Below are positions 1 through 10,685 of a stretch of 26,928 nucleotides of DNA, in pieces (position 1 is the first letter of the stretch; each line of letters opens with the position of its first letter). Origin of the DNA: Oppiella nova. Taxonomy: Eukaryota > Arthropoda > Arachnida > Sarcoptiformes > Oppiidae. The stretch is taken from the NCBI GenBank assembly GCA_905397405.1, contig CAJPVJ010000378.1, forward strand, positions 1-26,928, written 5' to 3'. The notes under the pieces were generated by a model that was not told where the DNA came from, ran no database searches, and worked only from the letters and a program-made list of their open reading frames with translations. A program made the position numbers and the translations under genes.

Positions 1-291
1 AGTACCATAATTTTGTTTTAGAATTGAAAAAATAAATGACATACTGTATAAATTTAAATTCTAATTTAAAAGTTAAAATTATTTGTATATTCTGTAATCC
101 TTTTAATAAAAACATATAATGATTGTAAAATACTTTCATTTGAAAACTTTTATGAGTAAATAAATTTCATTTCCTATTTGTTTTTATATATTTATAAAGT
201 ATAGTAAGACTTTTATTTTGTTTTATAAATTAAGTAAACATGCAGAATTTTATATATCTAAATGACAAAACTTTTTCTTATAATATTTTCT

Positions 292-327
<36 letters not shown>

Positions 328-886
328 TGAAAAGAAAATTAAATGTTTACTACAGCAGTAACTACAGTACATATTGAGACTATGGCTTATAAATGAAGTT
401 TAATAATTCTTTATTTATTATTATTAAGTACACTATTACATCAATTTTAAGGTTAATCGACTACCTATTAAAATGTTTATTAATATATGAAATGGCATTA
501 AGTTAATGTTTAATTTCTAAAATAAAAACTCAAATTAATTATAAACTCGTGTTTGATTAGCGTTTACAGGGTCAATTCAAAATTTCTTGAGAATGTATAA
601 AATTCTTAAAAATTTCTTTGAGATTTCTTAAAGTACTGTACAAATTGTATATACAGTATTTTGCATGCTATTTATAATACAATAGTATCAGATAATTTTC
701 TTAATATTCTCTAAATATAATTATTGTTACTTCAATTTGCTATTATAAATATTTATATATTATTAAATTAATCTTATATCAGATTTATAATTTTAATATT
801 ACAATTTATTATACATAAAATAGTTTGTGTACTTTACTGATTCCAACTTTTTATTAAAATGTTAGTAAAACATTATATGATTTATA
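1..886. other. AT-rich upstream region, no gene seen
   Basis: This stretch is very AT-rich and has no credible coding sequence. It holds a (GA)15 microsatellite and many short A/T tracts. The promoter and first exon of gene 1 could lie here, nearer to 960, or left of the window; I see no decisive TATA and initiator pair. Confidence 0.5.
295..324. repeat. (GA)15 microsatellite
   Basis: An uninterrupted run of 15 GA units, read directly. Similar GA tracts occur at 12345-12366 and 14385-14410, so this dinucleotide recurs in the non-coding part of the window. Confidence 0.95.
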
Positions 887-1019
887 CATTCACAGACAGG
901 CGTTAGTGATTTTATATATACTGGTAATTTGATTCATGTGTTATTCTCCATAGGTTTATATGAAAGTATAACTAATATTATTAATAAGTTGACCAAGTTC
1001 TAACTCTTGTCTGTGAATG
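887..1019. repeat. Short inverted repeat, MITE-like (133 bp)
   Basis: The left arm starts CATTCACAGACAGGCGTTAG. The reverse complement of the right arm, ending at 1019, reads CATTCACAGACAAGAGTTAG, so about 17 of 20 positions pair. The roughly 90-bp AT-rich interior has no ORF. No clear target-site duplication flanks it, so assignment to a miniature transposable element is inference. It contains the best candidate for the first coding exon of gene 1. Confidence 0.6.
960..965 (+). CDS. Candidate mini first coding exon of gene 1 (Met-Lys)
   Basis: An upstream start is required because the frame of the 1191 exon meets a TGA at 1167-1169 with no intervening ATG. Here ATG AAA is followed directly by GTATAA, a possible donor in phase 0. 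Splicing 966-1190 out would give MKIFIVWLTVSS, a convincing signal-peptide start; a tiny first exon is also the pattern in genes 2 and 3. The donor is weak and the site sits inside an inverted repeat. An alternative is ATG TTA before GTAAAA near 859, or an exon outside the window. Confidence 0.3.
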
Positions 1020-1190
1020 AATTATTCATATTATAAACTTATTATTAAATGAACTTGTTAAATAAATGATTAATCTTGCATACAAGTTAGCAAAGTATAT
1101 TTAATAATGTTATTACAATCTACATTTTTTAAATAAATAATTTATCAAGTTAAATAATATTTTTTATGATTAATTTGTAATTATGTGCAG

Positions 1191-2201
1191 ATATTCATCG
1201 TATGGCTAACAGTGAGCTCGTGGACAATCGCCCGGTGCGACGAACAGCCCATTGAGTTGTCCCCCGGGGCTGATATCAAGAAGCTATCGGCTTCTGAAGC
1301 ACCGGTAGCCGAGACCAAAGTGGAGGCTGCGGCCGATGCCGGCGCTCACGAGCTTAAGTCGAAAGACGGCGACACTTTGGAGACACTGCCGTCCCAACAG
1401 TCCGACTATAACTACGTGCTCTCCAAACCCGTCTCTCCCATCAACATCGATATGGGGCCGTACGAGGGCACGGGTGGCGGTGCGGGTCTCGCCCAACAGT
1501 CCTACGTCGACAGTCAGCCCCAACAACAGCAACAACAACACCAACAACAGGGGGCTGTAGTCTACCGGTACAGTACGGGCGAGCCATTGGCCGAACAGCC
1601 GGCGCACAGTTACGTGCGACAGGAGCCCCAACATCCCGTCTATGAGCCCCAGAAGACGTTTGCGAGACAACCGCAGATGGAGTCGGACGGCGGTCGGGCC
1701 ATCACTCCCGAGGCGCCCGGATATCGGGTGCCAGACCTGCCGCTGTCGCAGCCGGGCATCAGTACGACCTACTCGTCCCCAGACGTCAAGATAGTGTCGC
1801 ACACGAGAAGCTTTCTGCCGGTTGTCTACAAGCAATCGGTGGAACAGTCGACGTCATCAGAGGGCGCCGGCAGTGCCGCCAACAGTGCCGAACACGAGTA
1901 CGAGAAGGCCGTTCAGGACAGACCTGGCGGGCAGTACGCCAAGGATCAGGAGGACCAGGGCTTTGAGACTAATGATAGTCAACAACAAGGTGGCGGCGCT
2001 TATGGTGGGGGTAATGAGGGCTACAATAGGGGACAACAGGATACCAGAGGTGACGATGAGATCATAAGCCGCGGTCCCTATTATCACATCCGTAAGCCAT
2101 ATGCGGCACACATTCAGGTGATTGAGGACAAGGATGAGTACAAACATGAACTGAAGGAACAGGGATATGGTGGACAGCCCTCATATGGTCAACGAACACA
2201 A
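1191..2201 (+). CDS. Gene 1, first large exon (337 codons)
   Basis: The acceptor is TTATGTGCAG before 1191 and the donor is ACACAA followed by GTAAGTTTGC at 2202. Both ends are phase 0. The exon encodes the signal-peptide core, then an acidic Ala/Glu/Lys segment, a polyQ tract at about 1521-1550, a Ser/Gln-rich middle, a Gly/Gln/Asn-rich stretch and a more ordered-looking tail with PYYHIRKPY and the charged EDKDEYKHELKEQ. Reading on through the donor reaches TAG 18 nt later, which supports the splice. The only in-frame start-like codon upstream is GTG at 1185, which overlaps the acceptor and is not a plausible eukaryotic start. Confidence 0.85.
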
Positions 2202-5200
2202 GTAAGTTTGCTTTCAAAATAGTTTTCGGCTTAAAAAACATTTATCAGAATATTCTGTCATATTATAAGACTATTATTTTATGATACTGTGTTTTTTGAA
2301 AATTTTCTGAGCTACTAGAATCTAATATATTATATTTAATTTAATGCAAATTAATTATTCAAATTAGAACTGTTTATTTATTCATCAAGTAAAGTTTAGT
2401 AAACTATCAAAAAAGTGTATGTAGATTTGAGTATATTTATACTTATACGATATTTATAATTAATGTACAGAATTGTATGATTTGAGTTATATATTCTGAA
2501 ATTGACATTGGTCATACTCTGAAAATAAGCATAACATGATTCCTAACAAGAATTACAAAATAGCTAACATTAAACTGCACTCTCATTACATCAACATATT
2601 ATAAAATGCAATTAATATATACATATTAAATACCCGAATACAGGTATGAAGTCATTGCAATAGATACGAAAGTGGTATTTTATTTTTATGAAATATAAAT
2701 CCAAATAATACAGTATAGTCCTATTATGGTACGAGTATAGGTTTAAATTATTACTGTATTAGCTTTATTCTCTAGTGTAAGTAATAATAGAAAATTAATA
2801 TTGTATAATATATGTTTATATAACAAAATCAGTTTCTTTGAAAAGTAACGTTTACTTTATATAAATACTGTACCGGTATATTATTCATTCTGAATGTGCC
2901 TATTCATTATAAAAGTTTAATAAAAGTTTTATATACAGTAAATGTTATTTTTCAAAAAGGCTGATTTTGTTACATGTTTATCCAATATTTTTTAGGATTG
3001 CGTGATTTTAGTATTAATATTAGTATTAGTTTTATTCAAATTAAATTATTTTTATATAATTAATTAGAAATAGTAGAGTTATTTTACTAGTACGGTAAAT
3101 AATATTTAATAAGTGACTATTGTATGTAGAACTTAACATTTAGTAAAACTTTGTAACAAATTATTATTGAAATACAGTATATTAATTAGTATTTTGATGT
3201 TTTTATTTAAATGCGAGTCTATAAATGAGAGAAAAGTGACACCAGTTTACCTTTATTTTTATATTTATGCTTTTTGGTGACCAACTGTAAGATAATGCGG
3301 TCTCACAAAGACTTGTGTAGGATGTTTTAGGCTAAATAGTTTAATGTTACTTTCAGTTTAGTAACTTTAGTGACTAATTAATTGCTGAAAATAAATTAAT
3401 TTGAAAACACTGACTTGTGAGAAGTTATTTTTCAATAAGCGATTTGAATGGCACACAAAAGTCGTATTGATTTGTCGCACAATCTCCTCATTGAAACCCA
3501 CGTCTAACCCGTGGGCGAGCGATGACTATGCGCTGACTCCCATCCAAATGCACGACTGTTTCGTATACTGTATTATATTCTATGAAAGTGTGCACAGAAT
3601 GTACAGAATATGACTTATGATCGCATACAAGAATACAAGAATATTTCATTTATTGATGAATGCATTTACGAGACGACAAAAAAGAGGCTTCAATTTCTGT
3701 CTTTTTTTATTTTTCAATTTTCTCTTCGCTTCTTATTTGTCATATTATTCACAATTTTTTAGTTTTTTTCGTTAGCATTCAATTTGATGACAAAATTCTT
3801 GTTTTGCTCGCATAATAACGCAAGAGACAGACAATTGATAACATAATATACTTTGATATAAAGACCTATACTTTAGTCGTTTGAAAGTCAATTCTTGTGA
3901 AGTTATATGGTTTTGGAGTATAGGATGTACTCAAGTGAATAGCCAGAGGACGGCTAGCATTGCAATCACTAAATGTCATCTATTAAGTTGATTTTACATC
4001 CTTCCTAACTAAGTCAATATATTCTACACTCAACCCACAAACACTGTGCTTGGATCAATAGTTTTTGAATGAAAATATATATATATAATAAAATAAGTTT
4101 TAAACTTTAAAATATTTATTTTGTTTATTTTCAAATCACTAGAAATTCTCATTATATTAACCGCTTCATAACAAGTAATATTATTGAAAAGTATAGTAAA
4201 TGTAGTAAATAGTTATATTTAATTGATTTATTAATTCTTTTTCTCACCATTTGATTGAATGAAAACTTATAATTATTTACATATCATATATTAATATACT
4301 ATTATTATTGACGTCATTATATAACTCATACATTGATTAAAATAATTCATCGAAATAAATATATAATGAAAGAGAGAAACAACAAGAAGATTGAACTCAA
4401 ACTTTTAAAACTATTAAAACTAGAAATAAAAAGTCAAGTGAGAAGTGAATGAATGGAATTTAGGCTAACTTTTCAATATCTTGTTTAATGAGCAAAAATA
4501 AATGCATAAATAAAAACAAAAGTTTAGGCAATAAGTATAATTGATGAGCGAATCGGGGTATTTTAGGGGGTCACTACATTCACATCCAAATATTACTTCA
4601 ATAATTATTACATATAAATATTAATTTAGTTAATTTTCTCACATTTGTACAGTTTATTATTTTAATCAATGGGTGTATCATATCAATATTTGTTTTATAA
4701 TTTATTAAGATGTCATACAATTTTAAATAATAAAATTGAATTTATTTTATTTTCCAAACTATTTTATATTATTTTAAGATTTTAAAGTTCTCTTATTTGA
4801 ATATTAATGGAATATAAAATAATTTTCTATAAATTTACTCAATATTTATCCCAAATTTCTTAAGTCTCGACACAATTATATCTAATAGAAATTGTTCTCT
4901 ATATGTGCTATTATATATGAACTAGGATACTTGTACTCTGACTGGATTTAAGATTAAAGCAGTTTATAATAAGTGACTTCATGGAAACTAATGTTTAAAT
5001 ATTGCTTTTTTTGAATTTAAGTTTGAGTTAAAATAATTGTCCCTTATTTAAGTTATTATAACTTAGTAACATATTATAGCACATATTATAATTAGTAAAA
5101 ATTATTTGGTATATTAAAAATCATTGCAGTTGTACTGTATTTCTAATCCATTCAATTGAACTCAATTTTCTTTCTACCACTCATTTACTAGCCTATAGTC

Positions 5201-7792
5201 TAAATGTTTATATAATAAGAAAATAATAACAATAATAACAATAATGATAATAGTAATTTCAATTGAGTATTACGTCTAAAAATAGCGCTAATTTTAATTT
5301 CTATTTCCATATAAAAACAGTATATCGAGTAAATTAATTGACTAATAATGCATTCACACTATTTATTATTAGCATAATTTTGAATGCAATATAAATACTG
5401 AAACGAGGAGTGAAAATGTTGAGCTCATTAAGTGTTTGATTAGCTTATAATTTGGTGATAAGTATTTCTATAATAGATCATAAATAGCCTTAAATAGTGT
5501 TCAATGATTTGCATTATATTTTGACTGACTTTCGTCGCATAAGTATAAACACTTGAATGAATGAGTGCTATATTTACAACAATATTGGTTAGCTTTGAAA
5601 TCTCCTTTAATCATAATAAATAAAATAAAATAAAATAAAATAAAATGAATTATAAGAAAATATTTTTGAAAACTAAAATCGTATTTAGTCAGAAAATGGA
5701 TATAAATAAGTACTATTATAAAGCACAAGTTATAAAACCATCAACTTTTTTAAGTAAATATATTTTTCTGTGAATATTTTGTAATAAAGGATTTTATGCT
5801 TAATTTGAAAATTTAATACAAATCACATTTTCATATTACTAGAAGTGGGATAATGAAAATATCTATTAATAAATCGCTACTTTGTTATCGAATAACAATT
5901 TTCTATGAGATTTAAGAAAATATTGACTCACCATCATACAATAATTATGTTAACAAAACAGACTGAAAATACCTAAAAATATACGCTAAACTTGAATTAT
6001 GTCTGCTATTCCGCCAATATCTCAATTTACTTGATTATAGGGTTTATAGTTTAATTTAAAAAAAAGTTTTTAAACATTTATAAATAGACATATGATTATC
6101 ACAAATATAATAAAATTATTTCTAATAAATGTTAACTAAATAGAAAATATTGAAAAACATATTAAAATCTTGTGTTACATTTGACAGCCGAGACCGCAAT
6201 TCAAGAACTACCGGCCGAGTGGGTACAGCCCCGGGATGTTGAGCGCCTACGACCCGCCGTCGCCTCCACTGTCAGCCATTCTCGGAGGTCAGGGCTACTC
6301 ATCCAATGGACAGCAAATGGAGGGCAACGAAGACGACTCCTATGACGGAAGAGAACAGTCGGGTAGAGGGGGTCCGGGAGTGCCCGACCCACAGGCCCTT
6401 CAGCAACAGCCGCAGAGTCCCCAGGAGTACAAACAGACGCCGTATGGCGTGGAAGTGGAGTTCGATCAGAACCAGAAGAATGAGCCGCAAGTGCTGAGAG
6501 GACCAGGCGTTGAGAGACGGCCTGTCAATGAGGACCAGGACTACAACAGCCGCGAACAGGACAGACCCGACTACGACAGCAATAGGGGACAGGACTACGA
6601 GGGGCACAACCAATTGGGACCCAAGTATAATGTCGGCGGTGATGACGATGGCGATGATGACGGCCCACAGGCGCAGCCCTACCAGAGACCACTCCAACAG
6701 CAACAGCAACAGGAGTTTAAGCCGCAATCCATTCAATATGGATTCATACCGTTATCGGAGGCAAAGGAGGTGATGGGTGGACCGGGCGGTTATCGCGGTC
6801 CCGGACCCGCTGGACCTGATATGTTCAGAGGTCCTCCGAGGGGTCGTCCCAATGACTACAACGAACAGCGACCATACGGTGGCCCAAGACGTCCATTCCA
6901 GGGACCCAATGAATACAATGGCGAGACTGTGGGCGTAATGTACGGCAGGGGGCAGTCCAACGGACATCGCGGCGGAGGATATGATGGCAATGATATCTAC
7001 AGAGATCAGGGATTTAATGGATTCGTCGCCAACAGAAAGCCAGTGTTCGAGAGACCGCCGGCGCCCGCATATGACGGCCCACAGGACGCGTCCAGTGAAG
7101 AGGAACAGGAAGAAGGAGATTATGGTAAGCGTGTGCTAAACGGGTTTAGTTGGTCGGGTGAGCGCCCAGTGGGCACTGGTAGGAGGGCTCGATCGGCGCC
7201 GCCGTCAGAGCTGGGCGATGAGGGCGGCTCCGATCGGTTGCCCTACGAGTGCTATCCCTGGAACTGTAATCCCTGGCATTCGGTGCATCCGGACTCACCC
7301 TATAATCGTTTGCCCGCAGGTTCGCAGCTGAAGGGTAGGGGTCCACACGGTTCTGGTTTACCTCCCGGTGCATCCTATAACCCCCGGGACGTGGGTCTCG
7401 ACGAGTCGGTGGTGGCGCAGCTCAATCTGGCGGCCTCTTCGCCCGCAGGCATTCTCCCGCACGGCTACAGGGGTGCGGTGGCGGCCCCACTGGACACCAT
7501 TCCCGGCTATCAGGGCGCGCGACCCTTCCCAGCATTTAACAACGCGGTTCCGGCGCCGGTAGCGCCCGGTATGCCCAGAGGCCGTCCCAGGCCCTACTCG
7601 GCCAGCGGTCAGGGATTTAGGTCGCAGTACGGCTACCGGGCGGCCGCCAGCGAATTATCACCCGTTAGCGCACCGTCAGGTGCCGGACAGGGAGGTGCTA
7701 ACGGTCCGGTGCTCTCAAACTTATTAAACTTGAATCCCGTGAAGAGTTTCCGGTCTCTGATGTCATACCTGACGGGAGGTATCAATGGATAA
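1191..7792 (+). CDS. Gene 1: secreted low-complexity Q/G/P/Y-rich protein (spliced span; 5' end uncertain)
   Basis: Two large GC-rich exons, 1191-2201 and 6188-7792, join in phase 0 across a 3,986-nt AT-rich intron and give 871 residues before any first-exon residues. The first exon opens with a hydrophobic stretch (IFIVWLTVSSWTIARC), which fits a signal peptide completed by an upstream mini-exon. The mature part is dominated by Gln, Gly, Pro, Asp, Arg and Tyr, with polyQ tracts, an acidic DDDGDDDG patch and Gly-Pro-rich stretches. After the signal region only two cysteines occur. I see no Rebers-Riddiford chitin-binding consensus and no catalytic motif. A cuticular, matrix or silk-like role is inferred from secretion and composition. 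The gene converges on gene 2. Exon boundaries are strong; the start is unresolved. Confidence 0.8.
2202..6187 (+). other. Gene 1 large intron (3,986 nt)
   Basis: Donor GTAAGT at 2202 and acceptor TTACATTTGACAG ending at 6187 are both canonical, and the flanking exons join in phase 0. The intron is very AT-rich. It contains a small GC-richer island at about 3456-3560, an ACA/ATA-type simple repeat near 5219-5255 and a TAAAA pentanucleotide repeat. The 70-codon frame at 3401-3613 starts with TTG and shows no recognisable family, so I do not call it a gene. Confidence 0.8.
5617..5646. repeat. (TAAAA)n pentanucleotide microsatellite
   Basis: Five perfect TAAAA units plus partial flanking units, inside the large intron of gene 1. 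Confidence 0.9.
6188..7792 (+). CDS. Gene 1, last large exon (534 codons plus stop)
   Basis: It opens directly after the acceptor TTTGACAG with PRPQFKNYRPSGYSPGML in the frame left by the previous exon; the first ATG, at 6236, is internal and is not the start. The order is: Gln/Pro/Asp-rich region; polyQ and DDDGDDDG acid patch; Gly-Pro-Arg-Tyr-rich region (about 6765-7000); acidic EEEQEEGDYGKR; RRAR basic site (7183-7194); the lone cysteine pair CYPWNC (7250-7267); a Pro/Ala/Gly region; and a C-terminus less biased in composition, NLLNLNPVKSFRSLMSYL. Stop TAA is at 7790-7792. A GTAAGC/CCCGCAG pair inside could define an optional in-frame 195-nt intron. Confidence 0.85.
   Translation, partial: PRPQFKNYRPSGYSPGMLSAYDPPSPPLSAILGGQGYSSNGQQMEGNEDDSYDGREQSGRGGPGVPDPQALQQQPQSPQEYKQTPYGVEVEFDQNQKNEPQVLRGPGVERRPVNEDQDYNSREQDRPDYDSNRGQDYEGHNQLGPKYNVGGDDDGDDDGPQAQPYQRPLQQQQQQEFKPQSIQYGFIPLSEAKEVMGGPGGYRGPGPAGPDMFRGPPRGRPNDYNEQRPYGGPRRPFQGPNEYNGETVGVMYGRGQSNGHRGGGYDGNDIYRDQGFNGFVANRKPVFERPPAPAYDGPQDASSEEEQEEGDYGKRVLNGFSWSGERPVGTGRRARSAPPSELGDEGGSDRLPYECYPWNCNPWHSVHPDSPYNRLPAGSQLKGRGPHGSGLPPGASYNPRDVGLDESVVAQLNLAASSPAGILPHGYRGAVAAPLDTIPGYQGARPFPAFNNAVPAPVAPGMPRGRPRPYSASGQGFRSQYGYRAAASELSPVSAPSGAGQGGANGPVLSNLLNLNPVKSFRSLMSYLTGGING
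7125..7319 (+). other. Possible in-frame optional intron (exitron) in gene 1
   Basis: TATG followed by GTAAGC at 7125, and CGTTTGCCCGCAG ending at 7319, form a donor and acceptor in the same phase. The segment is exactly 195 nt (65 codons) and open throughout, so retention and removal both keep frame. It contains the RRAR site and both cysteines. Its GC-rich, coding-like composition, unlike the other introns here, argues that it is normally exon; optional splicing is speculative. Confidence 0.25.
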
Positions 7793-10368
7793 GTGCTTTA
7801 TTTTGACATCAATTTTAGCTTAAAATACAATTTTTATTATATATTTTAAATACAAATAATTAATTTTTTATTTTAATTAAAAACACATTATTTTAATGGG
7901 AAATCAATTCAAGCTAATTCACACCAAAAAGCATTCACTTATTTTTCGTTGTATTTTAAATGCAAAGCCTTTCGACTAAGCAATGAAAACACTAATTAAT
8001 AATTAATTTTTGTGTTTAAATTGTTTTTTATATCGCATTTTCGTTATAAAAACAGACCTTTATTTTTCTCTCTTACCTTTGATTGTGTTATTAATGGGTT
8101 TTTTGTGTTAAATACCTGAGTCTATATGTTATACACTAAATATAAACAGTGAATGCGAGTTTACATTACACTATATACAAACGTATAGGTATTTCAAACT
8201 GTAAAACTTAATTTTTTATACAAAAAAACTAAAATAAGAGATTAATTACCTGTAAATAGCTTTTTAATTATTATTTTATTAAACAGACGAAAAACAATTT
8301 ACGTGTTTTTTGTTCACTATTTTGTTATTAAAAAAACTTAGTGTTTGTTATTAATTGTGTTATTCTTATCATTACATCTCATATACTATACACTCACTCA
8401 CTCTCTTACGGCTATCCTATTGTTCATCAAATGTTTTTATGTTATTATAATTAATTAATTGAACACATCCCTTAGCCTTACAGTAGTTAGTTTTGTCTTA
8501 TAAAATTGTCTATTATTTTATGTGTAATCATAACATTAATATTAATACAATTTTTTTATTGTTTTGTTTAAATGTATTAATATTTTCTATGCATTTCTAT
8601 CACTCTAATAATTATTAATGGTTTCAAAGTTCCCAATCGTTATTTGCATGTAAAACAAGTCCTGGTTATAGATTAATATTAGGAAATTGACTCAAAAAAC
8701 GGCACAAAAAATATATGTTATTATAAATATATTAATAATTTTATAAAGAATTTGTTTTGTGTGTGTTTTAAGTCTAGTTATTATTTGAAAACTGTTTGCG
8801 CCCCCAAATATATGATATTTTGTAATTACATATAGGGTTTGAAAATAATACAGTAACTTACTTTAATAACAAATTATGTTTATATTTTCATTTTAAAAAT
8901 AATATAGTTTTATTAGTGATGTTACTCTACTGTATACAGGGTCATTCTCGATCACCCTATGAATGTGCGTAAAAAGGTCTTGTTTTATTGTGGATATAGA
9001 TTTTGACTGTATATCTAATTATGTCATCAAATAATAAGATGTGTATTATTTAAAGACATAATAAAATTTAAACGAGAAATTGATTTTTTCTACTATAAGA
9101 CACCGTTATTATAGCGGAGAATATATCAATCAATAAATGTTTTTATTGTTATATTTGTTTTGCTGTTTTATATACACAACAACCAATTTTTGCGTGAACT
9201 TCAGTGTTTGAAAGTCTATGCAATTTATGTTTGATACACAAAGAGATTATTTTTATATTTAGGGTTTTGTTTCTATTTTGTATATGTATTCAAATAATTA
9301 TTTTTAAAACTTATTTCTCAAAAAACAACATTTATGATTGCGATGTAATTATTGAATACTCATATAATTATGTATTTTTAAGAGATATTTTCTATGACTA
9401 AAGAATTAAGGAATAATAATAATATATTTAATAATATCAGATATGTTTTTATAAAGTTTGAGGTATTTTTTGTGGGCAAAGCTAATATGTATTAAACGGA
9501 TGTTCAGTCCATTAATTTCATGTTTATTATGTGTTTTCTTATAATAAATTTTGTAAAATTATTCGTAATTTTGAAAAAATAGTTTTATATTTCTGGTCTT
9601 AATTTTATATTTTTGAATTTGTTTTAAAATAGGTTTTTTCAAAATTACAGTATAATTGTGTTGTAATTATGTTTCAATGAAAAGTTTAGAAAAATACGTT
9701 TTGTTAAATGTTTTGTTAAGATATTGTGTCAACAACTTTTACAAACCTTGAAATTTAGTCGCAATTAAATTAAAATTTACCTATTATTATTTGTCACTAC
9801 TATTATAGTCTGCTCACTTTTCATGAAAATACACACCATAAATCACTTTTCATTCATACAATTTGCTAATTAATAAAAATGTTGTATTGCTTTGTCCCCT
9901 ATTTTTCTAATAATTTGTCCCTAATAATTGATTTTGTTTTGACTTATGTTTTAAAAAATCGCTTTTGTATATCGCACACAACATTATAATTAATATTTCT
10001 TAAATAAAGATTTTTAAAAAAATTACTTGAGTTTTGTTTACTATTATTTTTGATTTGCTTTCAAAACATGTGTTTATTATCAAAAAGGTGTACAAAATTG
10101 AAGACTATTTCTACTATATTAACAAAATTTAAATTTTCTACAATTTGGTAATATTTCAACCTATAATATATTTACAATTAATTATTAAAATGAGATTAAA
10201 ATGTTTGCATTAATTTATTATACAATAAAATTTGGAAATTAATTTAGGATATTTAACACTATGAGCATTAAAATAATAATTTAATTACTTAAAAATTAGT
10301 AACAAAAGTAAATTTGACTAATAAAATTATGTGAACAATTTTGTGGACTATATCTAATTTGGGAAATA
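7793..10368. other. AT-rich 3' region between convergent genes 1 and 2
   Basis: No supported gene. It should hold the 3'-UTR of gene 1. A variant poly(A) signal ATTAAA lies at 7876-7881, AATAAA at 9132-9137 is followed by T/GT-rich sequence, and another AATAAA is at 10003-10008. TGTAAATA at 8251-8258 matches the Pumilio-type consensus and would matter only if the UTR extends that far. The 65-codon frame at 9204-9401 has a non-ATG start and AT-driven composition. Confidence 0.5.
9132..9137 (+). terminator. Candidate poly(A) signal for gene 1
   Basis: AATAAA followed by a T/GT-rich stretch (TGTTTTTATTGTTATATTTG). It lies 1.34 kb beyond the stop codon, which would give a long 3'-UTR. The nearer ATTAAA at 7876-7881 is an alternative. 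AATAAA is common by chance at this base composition. Confidence 0.3.
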
Positions 10369-10374
10369 TTTATT
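10369..10374 (-). terminator. Candidate poly(A) signal for gene 2
   Basis: AATAAA on the minus strand, about 150 nt beyond the gene 2 stop codon, a typical 3'-UTR distance. GT-containing sequence follows on the minus strand. Confidence 0.45.
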
Positions 10375-10524
10375 TACATAATTATTGAGCAAATAATAGC
10401 GAAATAGATGTAAAATTTTAATTTAAATAATTTTAGCGTTTTGTTGGGAAATAAATCGATTGATTGCTTATCAGCGGTAAGTAGTGTCGAGTGATATCGA
10501 GTGGTTGGCGATCGAGTGCGGCGT

Positions 10525-10685
10525 TTAACCGATGAGTCCTTTGCCACCGGCGGCGGCCTTTCCGCCCTTGAAGGCAGCGCCAGCAGCGCCTCCCTTCTTG
10601 AAGCCGGCGGCGGCTCCAGCCTTGGCTGCGGCTCCGGCCTTAGCACCGGCTGCCGCTCCGAAACCAGCCTTAGCTGCTTTGCCTC
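10525..10685 (-). CDS. Gene 2 exon 3 (C-terminal)
   Basis: The acceptor is CCCCAAACAG before GAGGCAAAG. The first two bases complete a Gly codon left split by exon 2 (phase 1). It encodes 52 full residues of Gly/Ala/Lys/Phe repeats ending GGKGLIG, then TAA at 10525-10527. It corresponds in position and ending to exon 4 of gene 3. Confidence 0.85.

Noticed and set aside
1185-1190. GTG at 1185 as the start codon of gene 1
   Set aside because: It overlaps the splice acceptor GTGCAG, and GTG is not a normal eukaryotic initiator.
3401-3613. 70-codon frame in the gene 1 intron
   Set aside because: TTG start, no recognisable family, no convincing splice sites or promoter.
7250-7276. CYPWNC resembles the CYxxNC ring of vasopressin/oxytocin-type peptides
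   Set aside because: No Gly-Lys-Arg amidation site follows, there is no neurophysin domain, and the motif lies deep in a low-complexity protein. The likeness is probably chance.
6236-7792. ATG at 6236 as the start of an independent gene
   Set aside because: The frame is open back to the acceptor at 6187, which matches the phase of the 2201 donor, and no signal peptide or promoter precedes 6236.
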